Both the position numbers and the translations under genes were made by a program. Below the pieces are notes generated by a model, which saw only the letters and a list, made by a program, of their open reading frames with translations, had not been told where the DNA came from and ran no database searches. This document shows positions 25,087 to 32,076 of a stretch of 64,000 bases of DNA, piece by piece. The stretch spans positions 2,094,525-2,158,524 of the forward strand of contig NZ_LMSU01000001.1 of NCBI RefSeq assembly GCF_001429625.1. The letters run 5' to 3'. The stretch is from Nocardioides sp. Soil805. GTDB lineage: Bacteria; Actinomycetota; Actinomycetes; Propionibacteriales; Nocardioidaceae. Position 1 is the stretch's first letter; each line of letters opens with the position of its first letter.

Positions 25087-25380
25087 GTGATCCGCCACAC
25101 CGTCAGCTTCCGCCTCGTCCACCCGTCCGGCTCGACCGCGGAGCAGGAGTTCCTGGACGCGGGTGCCGCCCTGGCCGCGATCCCGGGTGTCCAGCGCTTC
25201 GAGCAGCTGCGCCAGACGAGCAGCAAGAACGACTTCACGTTCGGCTTCTCGATGGAGTTCGCCGACCGGGCGGCGTACGACTCCTACAACGAGCACCCGG
25301 TCCACACCGCGTTCGTCGCGCAGCGCTGGGTCCCCGAGGTCGCGGACTTCCTCGAGCTCGACTACCAGCCGCTGGGGTGA
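25087..25380 (+). CDS. Dabb (stress-responsive A/B barrel) domain protein
   Basis: The 97-aa protein starts IRHTVSFRLVHPSGS, the family-typical first strand, and has FEQLRQTSSKNDFTFGFSME and HPVHTAFVAQRWVPEV near the end. Dabb domains form dimeric alpha-beta barrels; functions range from olivetolic acid cyclase-like chemistry to unknown stress roles. The GTG start follows the TetR stop by 9 nt, so it may be part of the same transcript. Confidence 0.87.
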   Translation: MIRHTVSFRLVHPSGSTAEQEFLDAGAALAAIPGVQRFEQLRQTSSKNDFTFGFSMEFADRAAYDSYNEHPVHTAFVAQRWVPEVADFLELDYQPLG

Positions 25381-25416
25381 GCCTGCTCCCGTCGGCCCGC
25401 GCGTAGGGTCGCCGGC

Positions 25417-25737
25417 ATGGACACCTCCCCCGACGGCACCACCGGCAGCGACTCCGGCGACGACTGGAACGACCCCGACGCGAGCGACGCCGACGGCAGC
25501 CCCGCCTCGTCGTTCCCCGGTGCCGGCGAGCGCGTCGACGAGTCGGACCGCCGGGCGGCCCTCGACGCCGAGCCCGAGGGCAACGCGACCGTGGGCGACG
25601 CCGTCGACACGGACGCCGTGGACTCCAGCGCCCACGAGTCGGGGGTCGGCGCCGACGAGGTCGCCGACGGGGTCGAGCAGCCGGGCGATCGGGTGGGCGA
25701 GCAGCCTGCCGAGGAGTCCGTCGAGGACGACGACTGA
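25417..25737 (+). CDS. Acidic, probably disordered hypothetical protein
   Basis: The 106-aa protein is almost wholly Asp, Glu, Ser, Gly and Ala (SDSGDDWNDPDASDADGSPA), with no hydrophobic core or transmembrane segment and a C-terminal VEDDD. It looks intrinsically disordered and has a very low pI. Its neighbour 25804-26157 is of similar character. It is supported as a gene mainly by the ATG placement after a short leader and the strong reading-frame bias; no function is proposed. Confidence 0.55.
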   Translation: MDTSPDGTTGSDSGDDWNDPDASDADGSPASSFPGAGERVDESDRRAALDAEPEGNATVGDAVDTDAVDSSAHESGVGADEVADGVEQPGDRVGEQPAEESVEDDD

Positions 25738-25803
25738 TCCTGGCCTCGCACCCCCGGGTGGACCGCCCTTGTCCGCACCGGTGCCACCGGACACAGTGGA
25801 GGC

Positions 25804-26157
25804 ATGAGCCACAAGAGCGAAGGTGACTGGGGCGAGACCCAGCTGGACCAGGCCGAGCAGGCCGACGCCGAGATCAACCTGGAGGACCCGACTGCGGGCG
25901 ACGACGAGCCGTGGAGCCCGCCGGACCGCCAGCCCCGCGGGGCCGAGTTCATCGAGGGGGACGAGACGATCTCCCAGCGCCTTCGCCAGGAGGAGCCGGA
26001 CCCCGACGCCGGCTACCACGACCCGGACGCCGTCGACACGGTCGGCGGTGACGACCCGGACGCCGTCCCCGCGGACGAGGACGTGCTCGGTGGCAACGCG
26101 ATCGATCCCGGCAGCGAGGAAGGCCCCGAGGCGGGGGCGCTCCACATCGAGCCCTGA
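25804..26157 (+). CDS. DUF5709 family acidic protein
   Basis: The 117-aa acidic protein contains PWSPPDRQPRGAEFIEGDE followed by TISQRLRQEEPDPD, which match the order of conserved elements in actinobacterial DUF5709 proteins. No enzymatic motif or membrane segment is present and the function is unknown. It starts with an ATG at 25804, after a 66-nt gap from the preceding acidic gene. Confidence 0.72.
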   Translation: MSHKSEGDWGETQLDQAEQADAEINLEDPTAGDDEPWSPPDRQPRGAEFIEGDETISQRLRQEEPDPDAGYHDPDAVDTVGGDDPDAVPADEDVLGGNAIDPGSEEGPEAGALHIEP

Positions 26158-26196
26158 CGCCGCTCCGATCCCTGAGGCCGGGCCTATGCTCCGGCC

Positions 26197-26577
26197 ATGA
26201 CCTACGTCGCCTGGGTGCTGCTCGCGCTCGCCGGAGCGCTCCACGTCTACATCTTCTGGCTGGAGTCCTTCGCGTGGACCGCGGACAGCACCCGGCGCAC
26301 GTTCGGCACCACCGTCGAGCAGGCGGAGGTGACCCGGCCCCTGGCCTACAACCAGGGCTTCTACAACCTCTTCCTGGCCGTCGGTGCCTTCGCCGCGGTC
26401 GGCTTCCTCGCCGCGGGCCACGACGACGTCGGGCTCGCGCTGGCCGTGATGTCCGCCGGCTCGATGGTCGCCGCCGCGCTGGTCCTGGTGCTGAGCGACG
26501 AGTCCAAGGCGCGGGCCGCGCTGACCCAGGGGCTGCTCCCCGCCCTGGGCCTGCTCGCTCTGCTGGTCTCGCGCTAG
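26197..26577 (+). CDS. DUF1304 family membrane protein
   Basis: The 126-aa protein has four predicted helices. The first loop has EHVYIF-like HVYIFWLESFAWT and the second the strongly conserved YNQGFYNLFLAVGA, both typical of DUF1304. The family is about 120 residues, as here; its function is unknown. The stop codon is followed after 2 nt by a CsoR-type palindrome belonging to the next gene. Confidence 0.9.
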   Translation: MTYVAWVLLALAGALHVYIFWLESFAWTADSTRRTFGTTVEQAEVTRPLAYNQGFYNLFLAVGAFAAVGFLAAGHDDVGLALAVMSAGSMVAAALVLVLSDESKARAALTQGLLPALGLLALLVSR

Positions 26578-26579
26578 GA

Positions 26580-26596
26580 ATACCCCTTGGGGGTAT
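26580..26596. promoter_or_regulatory. CsoR-like operator upstream of TPR gene
   Basis: ATACCCC-TTG-GGGGTAT is a perfect 7+3+7 palindrome. It differs by a single central base from the palindrome in front of csoR at 50783-50799. It lies 40 nt upstream of the TPR gene start and directly after the DUF1304 stop. CsoR/CstR-type tetramers bind such G-tract palindromes, so copper (or persulfide) control of the TPR gene is predicted. Confidence 0.75.
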
Positions 26597-26636
26597 GTGG
26601 TTCACCCGGGTGTCCACACCCCACAGGAGGGAATCC

Positions 26637-27008
26637 ATGATCCGCATCCCGCAGCTCCTCGCGCCGTACGACGCCTTCCGCCGGGCCGAGGGCCTCTTCG
26701 AGCAGCGCGACTACTACGGCGCCGCCGCCGTGCTGCAGCGCCTCGTCGACACGTACCCCGACGAGCGGGACCTGGCAGGGGCCCGCGAGCTGCTCGCCCG
26801 CAGCTACTTCCACTCCGCGCAGTCGCGCCGGGCCGCCGAGGTGGCCCGCGACCTGCTGGACCGCGACCCCGGCAACGCCTACGCCGCCGAGCTCCTGGCC
26901 CGCTCGCTGCAGCGCAGCGCCGGTGGTGACGAGACCCGCCGGGCCCAGGCCCGCGCCGTACGCCGGCTGGCCGACGCCCTCAACGCCGACGTGCCGGGCG
27001 CGGCCTGA
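26637..27008 (+). CDS. Tetratricopeptide-repeat protein
   Basis: The 123-aa protein has about two and a half TPR units, including AEGLFEQRDYYGAAAVLQRL, ARELLARSYFHSAQSRRAAE and AYAAELLARSLQR. No signal peptide is present, so it should be a cytosolic scaffold or chaperone-like protein. AGGAGGG precedes the ATG. The CsoR-like operator 40 nt upstream suggests expression under copper or sulfur stress. No copper gene lies beside it; the copper operon is 20 kb downstream. Confidence 0.85.
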   Translation: MIRIPQLLAPYDAFRRAEGLFEQRDYYGAAAVLQRLVDTYPDERDLAGARELLARSYFHSAQSRRAAEVARDLLDRDPGNAYAAELLARSLQRSAGGDETRRAQARAVRRLADALNADVPGAA

Positions 27009-27015
27009 CGAGCGC

Positions 27016-27960
27016 TCAGCCGGCGGCGAGCAGCCGCCGGCCGAGCTCGCGCACGGCCTCGCGGACCTCGTCGCCCGCGACCACCCGGAAGGGGACGGGC
27101 AGCAGCGCCAGCCCTTCGGCGTACGACGCCGGGTTGCTCGTGCTGCCCGTCAGCCGGGTGGTCTGCTCGTCGACCTCCTCCAGCCGGCCGAGGCGGCGGG
27201 GGAGCCACGCGACCCGGTCGAGGGGTGCCTCGATGACCACCTCGACCGGGTGGTCCCAACCCACGGCCAGGTGCTCCTCGAGGGCGGCGACCGGGTCGAG
27301 GTCGACCGGCGGTCGGAAGCCGGCGTCGAGGACGCGCACGGAGGTGACCCGGTCGATCCGGTAGGCCCGGGTCGCGTCCGCGTGCTGCGACCAGCACAGC
27401 AGGTACCACCGGCCGTGGCGGACCACGATCGCCCAGGGGTCGACGACGCTCTCCCACTCGCGGCCCGCCTCCGAGCGGTAGCCCAAGGACACCTGCCGGC
27501 TGGTCGAGGCGGCTCGCACGAGCGTGGTGATGGCGGCCGGGTCGGGGCGTGCGGCGGAGCGGTCCGGGACCGCGGCGGCCGTGCGGCGTACGGCCTCCGC
27601 CTGGGCGGCGACGGTGTCCGGGAGCGCGGCGATGAGCTTGCCCAGCGCGGAGCCGACCACGTCGGTCGGGTCGCTGGCGGGGTGGTGCCCGTCGAGCGCG
27701 GCCATCACCAGCCCGAGCGCCTCGGCGGCGCTGAAGCGCAGCGGCGGCAGTCGCAGGGCGCGGGCCACCCGGTAGCCGCCGTACTGTCCCCGGCTGCTGT
27801 CGATGTCGATGCCCGCGGCCCGGAGCACCGCGACGTAGCGGCGCGCGGCGCGGTCGGAGACGCCGAGGCGCTCCCCGAGCTCGACGGCGCCGATGCCCGG
27901 GCTGGACTGGATCAGGTCGAGGGCCAGCAGCGCCCGCGCGGCGGGGTTCGTGTCGTCCAC
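27016..27960 (-). CDS. WYL-domain transcriptional regulator
   Basis: The 314-aa protein has an N-terminal HTH (AVELGERLGVSDRAARRYVA, 25-44) followed by GQYGGYRVARALRLPPLRFS. The central WYL domain contains HGRWYLLCWSQ and the Arg-rich strand ATRAYRIDRVTSVRVLD, then the WCX C-terminal extension. WYL domains bind nucleic-acid or nucleotide ligands, and the family regulates defence, DNA damage and metabolic genes. The target may be the divergent DinB_2 gene 62 nt away. Confidence 0.93.
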   Translation of the reverse strand: MDDTNPAARALLALDLIQSSPGIGAVELGERLGVSDRAARRYVAVLRAAGIDIDSSRGQYGGYRVARALRLPPLRFSAAEALGLVMAALDGHHPASDPTDVVGSALGKLIAALPDTVAAQAEAVRRTAAAVPDRSAARPDPAAITTLVRAASTSRQVSLGYRSEAGREWESVVDPWAIVVRHGRWYLLCWSQHADATRAYRIDRVTSVRVLDAGFRPPVDLDPVAALEEHLAVGWDHPVEVVIEAPLDRVAWLPRRLGRLEEVDEQTTRLTGSTSNPASYAEGLALLPVPFRVVAGDEVREAVRELGRRLLAAG

Positions 27961-28022
27961 CCCCGCAGGATCGCACGAGCAGCGGACGCGATCCGTCCGG
28001 ATGTGGTCCTAGCGTGGTCGCC

Positions 28023-28598
28023 ATGACGACCTCCTACACCTCCGGATGGACCCCGCCGCCCTGGGAACCGCCCGTCGCGGGCACCGAGACCGAGCACCTG
28101 CTGGGTGCGATCACCCGGATGCGGGCGACGTTCCGCTGGAAGACCGGCCACCTCGACGCGGCCGGGCTCTCCGCCACGCTGGGCCCCTCGACCCTCACGC
28201 TCGGCGGGCTGCTGCTGCACCTCGCGATGGTGGAGGACTACATGTTCACCACCAAGCTGCGCGGCGAGGAGCTGGTCGAGCCGTGGCGCTCGCTGGGCCA
28301 CGACGGCACCGACGAGTGGGAGTTCACCAGCGCTGCCGGCTTCGCGCCCGAGGAGCTCTACCGCCTGTACGACGAGGCGATCGAGCGGGCCGACATCCGC
28401 ATCGCCGACGCCCTCGACGAGGGCGGGCTCGACTTCGTGTGCCACGTCGACGACGGCAACGGCAACCACGCCAGCCTCCGTCGGCTGCTCTTCGACCACC
28501 TCGAGGAGTACGGCCGGCACACCGGGCACGCCGACCTGCTCCGTGAGTCGGTCGACGGGGTCACCGGCGAGGACCCGCCGGACGACTGGACCCGCTGA
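28023..28598 (+). CDS. DinB superfamily protein (DUF664)
   Basis: The 191-aa protein is a four-helix bundle of the DinB/YfiT fold. It has a His in LGGLLLHLAMVEDYMF (helix 2) and the C-terminal FDHLEEYGRHTGHADLLRES, whose three His residues form the metal site. In actinobacteria such proteins are often mycothiol-dependent transferases. ATG 28023 is preferred over the ORF extension upstream. It is divergent from the WYL regulator and possibly under its control. Confidence 0.9.
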   Translation: MTTSYTSGWTPPPWEPPVAGTETEHLLGAITRMRATFRWKTGHLDAAGLSATLGPSTLTLGGLLLHLAMVEDYMFTTKLRGEELVEPWRSLGHDGTDEWEFTSAAGFAPEELYRLYDEAIERADIRIADALDEGGLDFVCHVDDGNGNHASLRRLLFDHLEEYGRHTGHADLLRESVDGVTGEDPPDDWTR

Positions 28599-28650
28599 CT
28601 CAGGAGTCCGCGCCCCGTTCCGCCGCCCCATCCCGCCGCCCCATCCCGCC

Positions 28651-28712
28651 GTAGTTTGGGACGATCTGGTGGGTCGCAACCCGGATCGAGCTACCAGAAC
28701 GTCCCCAACTAC
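28651..28712. repeat. Long intergenic inverted repeat (22-bp arms)
   Basis: The arm at 28651-28672 (begins GTAGTTTGGGACG) pairs with 28691-28712 (ends CGTCCCCAACTAC) at 19 of 22 positions. The 18-nt loop contains a small inner stem (GGGT-CGCA-ACCC). It sits between the DinB_2 stop and the convergent GNAT stop. It could act as a bidirectional terminator or be a small mobile palindromic element; no T-tract follows either arm. Confidence 0.7.
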
Positions 28713-28749
28713 CCGCGGAGAGGTCCGGAGCAGCAGCCGTCCTGACGCC

Positions 28750-29070
28750 TCAGCCGGCCTGGCCGGCCCGGACGGTGGCGAGGGCGTCCGCGGTCACCGC
28801 GTCGACGATGTCGGCGTACTCCTCGTGCGAGCCGACGAAGCGCTTGACGTAGGGGCACACCGGTACGACGCGGAGCCCGGCCTCCCGGGTGGCGTCGAGG
28901 GCCCGGGTGACGAGCGTGCCGGCCAGGCCCTGGCCGGCGTACTCCTCACCGACCTCGGTGTGGAAGAAGATGCGCTGCCCGCCGCTGTCGACGAACTGCG
29001 TCAGGCCCGCGCGGGTGCCGTCGACGGCGATCTCGAAGCGGTCACCGGACAGGGTCACGTCAGTGGTCAT
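28750..29070 (-). CDS. GNAT-like acetyltransferase (COG2388 type)
   Basis: The 106-aa protein is a short GNAT-related domain: FEIAVDGTRAGLTQF, FFHTEVGEEYAGQGLAGTLV (the CoA loop) and RVVPVCPYVKRFVGSHEEYA. The PxCPYVKxF motif typifies the YjdJ/COG2388 small N-acetyltransferase group. The length is normal for that group. The substrate is unknown. It is divergent from the first WXG100-like cassette (158 nt gap). Confidence 0.88.
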   Translation of the reverse strand: MTTDVTLSGDRFEIAVDGTRAGLTQFVDSGGQRIFFHTEVGEEYAGQGLAGTLVTRALDATREAGLRVVPVCPYVKRFVGSHEEYADIVDAVTADALATVRAGQAG

Positions 29071-29228
29071 GGCGCCAGCCTAGGAGCCGTCGCGAGGGTC
29101 CGACCCGAGCCACGTGGCATCCACAGCCCGGCGCACGGTTCGCCCCCTCCACAGGCGGCGGGCTCGCCCGTGCCTGCGTCGGTGGCTCCGGGCAGCGTGG
29201 TCCCACCGACAGGAGTGAGGAGCACGAG

Positions 29229-29576
29229 ATGTGGCCCAGCAGCGAGCAGACGTCCGGTGGCCTGATGCGGGTGGAGTACGACGCCCTCACCCGCGCCGCC
29301 GCCGAGGAGCGCGCGGTGCGCAACGAGCTGATCCGGCTCCAGGACGAACGCCGGGACGCGGCCCTGCCGCCGGCCGCACTCGGCCGGATCCTGCCGAGCG
29401 AGGAGCTCCTCGCCGCGGTCGGAAGCGCGGGCGAGGCCATCCGTGGTCGGCTGTGGGACCGGGCGCACCGGTGCCAGGACCTCCACCAGACCCTGCGGGC
29501 CTTCCGCAACGACGTGCGGCTGGTCGACGAGGACGTGGCGGGACGCTTCGAGTCGCTCGGCGGGCTCGTCGCATGA
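29229..29576 (+). CDS. Small helical T7SS-associated protein, LPSEE family (copy 1)
   Basis: The 115-aa protein is predicted all-helical and is clearly paralogous to the protein at 37398-37715: both share VEY near the N-terminus, the central ALGRILPSEELL (ALGKILPSEEI there) and an acidic end. It resembles small ESX/WXG100-type partners or DUF2563-like proteins that precede type VII substrates. A GTGAGGAG box precedes the ATG; ATG 29265 is an internal alternative. Its stop overlaps the next start (ATGA), so the two proteins are made together and may form a heterodimer. Confidence 0.65.
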   Translation: MWPSSEQTSGGLMRVEYDALTRAAAEERAVRNELIRLQDERRDAALPPAALGRILPSEELLAAVGSAGEAIRGRLWDRAHRCQDLHQTLRAFRNDVRLVDEDVAGRFESLGGLVA

Positions 29577-30361
29577 GCGGGATCGCCCTGACGCCCACCC
29601 GTCTGGAGTCGGTCACCCTTCTCGGCAGCCTGCCGGCCGAGGTCCAGGCCGTCATCCGGCCCGTGGTCCGGCCGCTGCTCGAGCAGTGGGACGCCCTGGT
29701 CGGCGACCACGACGCGGTCCGGGAGGCCGCCGAGCGCTGGCGCGGGGTGGGCGAGCACCTCGACGACATCGCGCACCGCCAGCACCGCGCCGTCGGCGAC
29801 ACGGAGGGTGCGTGGGTCGGCCTGGCCCAGCGCAGCTGGGCGCAGGCCGGCACCGAGGTCGGCGTCGGCCTCGAGGCTCTGGGCGAGCGGTCGGCCGACA
29901 TCGGCGCCTGCCTCGAGGAGGCCGCGACGGCAGTGCACGAGACCGAGCGGCTGGTGCGCGAGCTGGTCCGGGAGCTGCTGGAGTGGGCGGCCCTCACCCT
30001 CGCGGTGTCGGCCGTGACGGGACTGGTGACCCTGGGGGCGTCCACGGTCGCGGGAGCCGTGGCGGCCGCAGCCAAGGCGGCGGTGACCGGCTCGCGGATC
30101 GCGGCCCTGGTGCGGCGCCTGGCCGCCGTGCTGCAGCGCATCCGGGCCCGTGTCGACGCCTACCGTGCGTGGGTGGAGGGGCTCTCCACTGTCCGGCGCA
30201 AGGTCGTGGAGCGTGCGGAGAGGCAGGTGGTTGCCACGGTGGTCACGAAGCCGCTGCGCGGCGCCACGTCCGAGGCGACCGGGATGGACGGACAGGTCCG
30301 CGAGCCCCTGGAGTCGCTGGTCGGCGCTCGCTCCCGGGAGCACCGATTGCCGGTCACGTGA
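29573..30361 (+). CDS. WXG100/CpnT-N-terminal-like protein (copy 1)
   Basis: The 262-aa protein has a long helical N-terminal part with GAWVGLAQRSWAQA, a W-x-G turn between helices. A hydrophobic Ala/Gly-rich stretch follows (LLEWAALTLAVSAVTGLVTL, then AAAAKAAVTGSRIAALVRRL), and then a basic tail. It aligns along its length with the protein at 36625-37398. The architecture resembles the N-terminal channel or trafficking domain of CpnT-like type VII toxins, but no toxin domain is attached. Export by an ESX-type system is inferred; no Ecc gene is in the window. Confidence 0.68.
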   Translation: MSGIALTPTRLESVTLLGSLPAEVQAVIRPVVRPLLEQWDALVGDHDAVREAAERWRGVGEHLDDIAHRQHRAVGDTEGAWVGLAQRSWAQAGTEVGVGLEALGERSADIGACLEEAATAVHETERLVRELVRELLEWAALTLAVSAVTGLVTLGASTVAGAVAAAAKAAVTGSRIAALVRRLAAVLQRIRARVDAYRAWVEGLSTVRRKVVERAERQVVATVVTKPLRGATSEATGMDGQVREPLESLVGARSREHRLPVT

Positions 30362-30393
30362 GCCCCCGGTCGGGCGTGCGGCGCGACACAGGC

Positions 30394-31347
30394 TCAGTCG
30401 GCAGAGGCGATGTGCACGAGGGCGTCACCCGAGTTGACCAGCGCCTGCTCGGTGCGGCCGATGACGACTCCCGTGCGGTTGGCGTGCACCAGTCGCAGCG
30501 TCTTGCCGAAGGCGTCGACCAGGGCGCCGAGCCGTTCGCCCTCGGTGACGTCCTGGCCGAGGTTCGCGTCGAGGTCGAGGATGCCCGTGCGGCGGGCACG
30601 CACCCACCCACTGGCCCGGCACTCGACGCTGGCGGCGGGCGGGGCGTCGTCGACACCGTCGACCATGCCGAGCGCGGCGAGCACGCGACGTACGCCGAGC
30701 ACGCCCGCGTCGATCGCGTAGGCATCCATCCGCAGGCTCTCGCCCGCCTCGTAGAGCAGCACCGTGGCGCCACGCTCGCGTGCGGCGTGCCGCAGGGAGC
30801 CGTCGCGGATGCGGGCGTGCAGCATCACGGGTGCCCCGAAGGCCGCCGCCAGGTCGCGGGTGAAGCCGTCGTCGAGGTCCGCACGGATCTGCGGCAGGTT
30901 GGAGCGGCGGTCCGACCCGGTGTGCAGGTCGAGGCCCACCGAGCACTTGGCGACGACCTCGGTCATCACGAGGTGGGCGATCCGGCTGGCCAGGGACCCG
31001 CGGGCCGAGCCGGGGAAGGACCGGTTGAGGTCGCGGCGGTCGGGCAGGTAGCGGTCGCCGTTCATGAAGCCCAGCACGTTGACCATCGGCAGCGCCACGA
31101 CCGTGCCCCGCACCTGCTTGGGGTCCAGCCCCGCCAGCACCTGGCGGATCACCTCGACGCCGACCACCTCGTCGCCGTGGATCGCGGCGCTGATCCACAT
31201 GGTGGGGCCGTCCTCGCGGCCGTGCACCACGCGCACCGGCAGGCTCACGTCGGCGCCGGTGACGAGCCGGGTGATCGGCAGCTCGAGGTTGCGGATCGTG
31301 CCCGCACGCACGCGTACCGCGCCGATCGCGAACGACTCGCGGGCCAT
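30394..31347 (-). CDS. Succinylglutamate desuccinylase/aspartoacylase-family hydrolase
   Basis: The 317-aa M14-like zinc hydrolase has the metal motif AAIHGDEVVG (His57 and Glu60), LNRSFPGS with the substrate-binding Arg, and GLDLHTGSD with the third zinc ligand. The C-terminal beta domain (RRTGILDLDANLGQDVTEGE) is the barrel-sandwich-like part typical of AstE/AspA relatives. Such genes commonly accompany RimK-type ligases and RimB-like proteases, both of which occur 3 kb away. The substrate may be an N-acyl or glutamyl-modified amino acid; this is unproven. Confidence 0.88.
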   Translation of the reverse strand: MARESFAIGAVRVRAGTIRNLELPITRLVTGADVSLPVRVVHGREDGPTMWISAAIHGDEVVGVEVIRQVLAGLDPKQVRGTVVALPMVNVLGFMNGDRYLPDRRDLNRSFPGSARGSLASRIAHLVMTEVVAKCSVGLDLHTGSDRRSNLPQIRADLDDGFTRDLAAAFGAPVMLHARIRDGSLRHAARERGATVLLYEAGESLRMDAYAIDAGVLGVRRVLAALGMVDGVDDAPPAASVECRASGWVRARRTGILDLDANLGQDVTEGERLGALVDAFGKTLRLVHANRTGVVIGRTEQALVNSGDALVHIASAD

Positions 31348-31412
31348 CAGCCGTCCCCTCGTCGTCGCATGCGCAGACGCTATCCGTTGGGGTCACGGTG
31401 CACCGGACGGGA

Positions 31413-31452
31413 CCCACCCCGGCCGGCGCGGGGGAGGCGCGGCCGGGGTGGG
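31413..31452 (-). terminator. Hairpin terminator after the DUF4353 lipoprotein operon
   Basis: CCCACCCCGGCC (31413-31424) and GGCCGGGGTGGG (31441-31452) form a perfect 12-bp stem. GCGC pairs inside can extend it. It lies 46 nt downstream of the stop of the minus-strand gene 31498-31995 and has no clear T-tract, as is common for actinobacterial I-shaped terminators. Confidence 0.65.
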
Positions 31453-31497
31453 CTGGTCGAGGGGTCCGGCGTGGCAGAGCAGGCCGGGGGATGTGGG

Positions 31498-31995
31498 TCA
31501 GCTCTGCTGACCGGTCGTCCCGCTCAAGTCGGTGCCATTCGAGTCGGTGCTGCCGGAGTCGGTGCCGCTGCTGTCGGGCTGGCCGTCCCCGTCGAAGTCG
31601 GGTGCCTGGCCGGTGGTCCCGGAGTCGCCGTCGGCCTGGCCGCCGAGCTGGCTGCCGTCCATCGGGCCACCGATCCGCCCGTCCGGGGGGCCGCCGAAGC
31701 CGTCCCCGTCCCGGTCGAAGCCGGGGACCTGCTGGGTGGTAGCCTGGTCGACCGAGGCCCCGTGGTCCCCGACGGCGTACCCCGCGCCGAAGCCGACCCC
31801 GCCCACGGCGAGCACGGCCGCCGCGGCGCCGACCACGACGGCGCTGCGACCGCGCGGGAGCCGGCTGCGCCAGCCGCGACGCGCCGGGTGGGTGGTGGTG
31901 TCGTCGTACGTCGCCCCGTCCGCGGCGGCCGGCGGCTCCGGTGCAGGGGTCGGGGCAGAGGCCGGGGTCGTGGTGTCGTCGTGCTGTGCGTTCAT
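31498..31995 (-). CDS. Single-pass membrane protein with DxDxDG calcium-like motifs
   Basis: The 165-aa protein has a Pro/Ala/Thr-rich cytosolic N-terminus of about 45 residues and one transmembrane helix (SAVVVGAAAAVLAVGGVGFG, about 51-70). An exported Asp/Gly/Ser-rich tail follows. The tail contains PGFDRDGDGFGGPP and PDFDGDGQPD, two D-x-D-x-D-G motifs like those of dockerin or thrombospondin-3 calcium repeats. It lies 81 nt downstream of the DUF4353 lipoprotein in the same orientation. The two may work together at the cell surface. No family name is recognised. Confidence 0.7.
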   Translation of the reverse strand: MNAQHDDTTTPASAPTPAPEPPAAADGATYDDTTTHPARRGWRSRLPRGRSAVVVGAAAAVLAVGGVGFGAGYAVGDHGASVDQATTQQVPGFDRDGDGFGGPPDGRIGGPMDGSQLGGQADGDSGTTGQAPDFDGDGQPDSSGTDSGSTDSNGTDLSGTTGQQS

Positions 31996-32076
31996 CAGGT
32001 GTCCTTCTCGAGGTGAGGTGAGGTGTGGGAGTACGGGGTGGAGGTGCTGGGCGGGTGCCGGGCAAGGGGGGCGGGC

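Noticed and set aside
24373..26421. 682-aa minus-strand ORF opposite the TetR-DUF1304 genes
   Set aside because: It is antisense to five supported genes and its composition is typical of a GC-rich shadow frame.
29443..32016. 857-aa plus-strand ORF
   Set aside because: It spans two plus-strand genes in the wrong frame and runs antisense to the hydrolase; low-complexity Arg/Gly/Pro composition.
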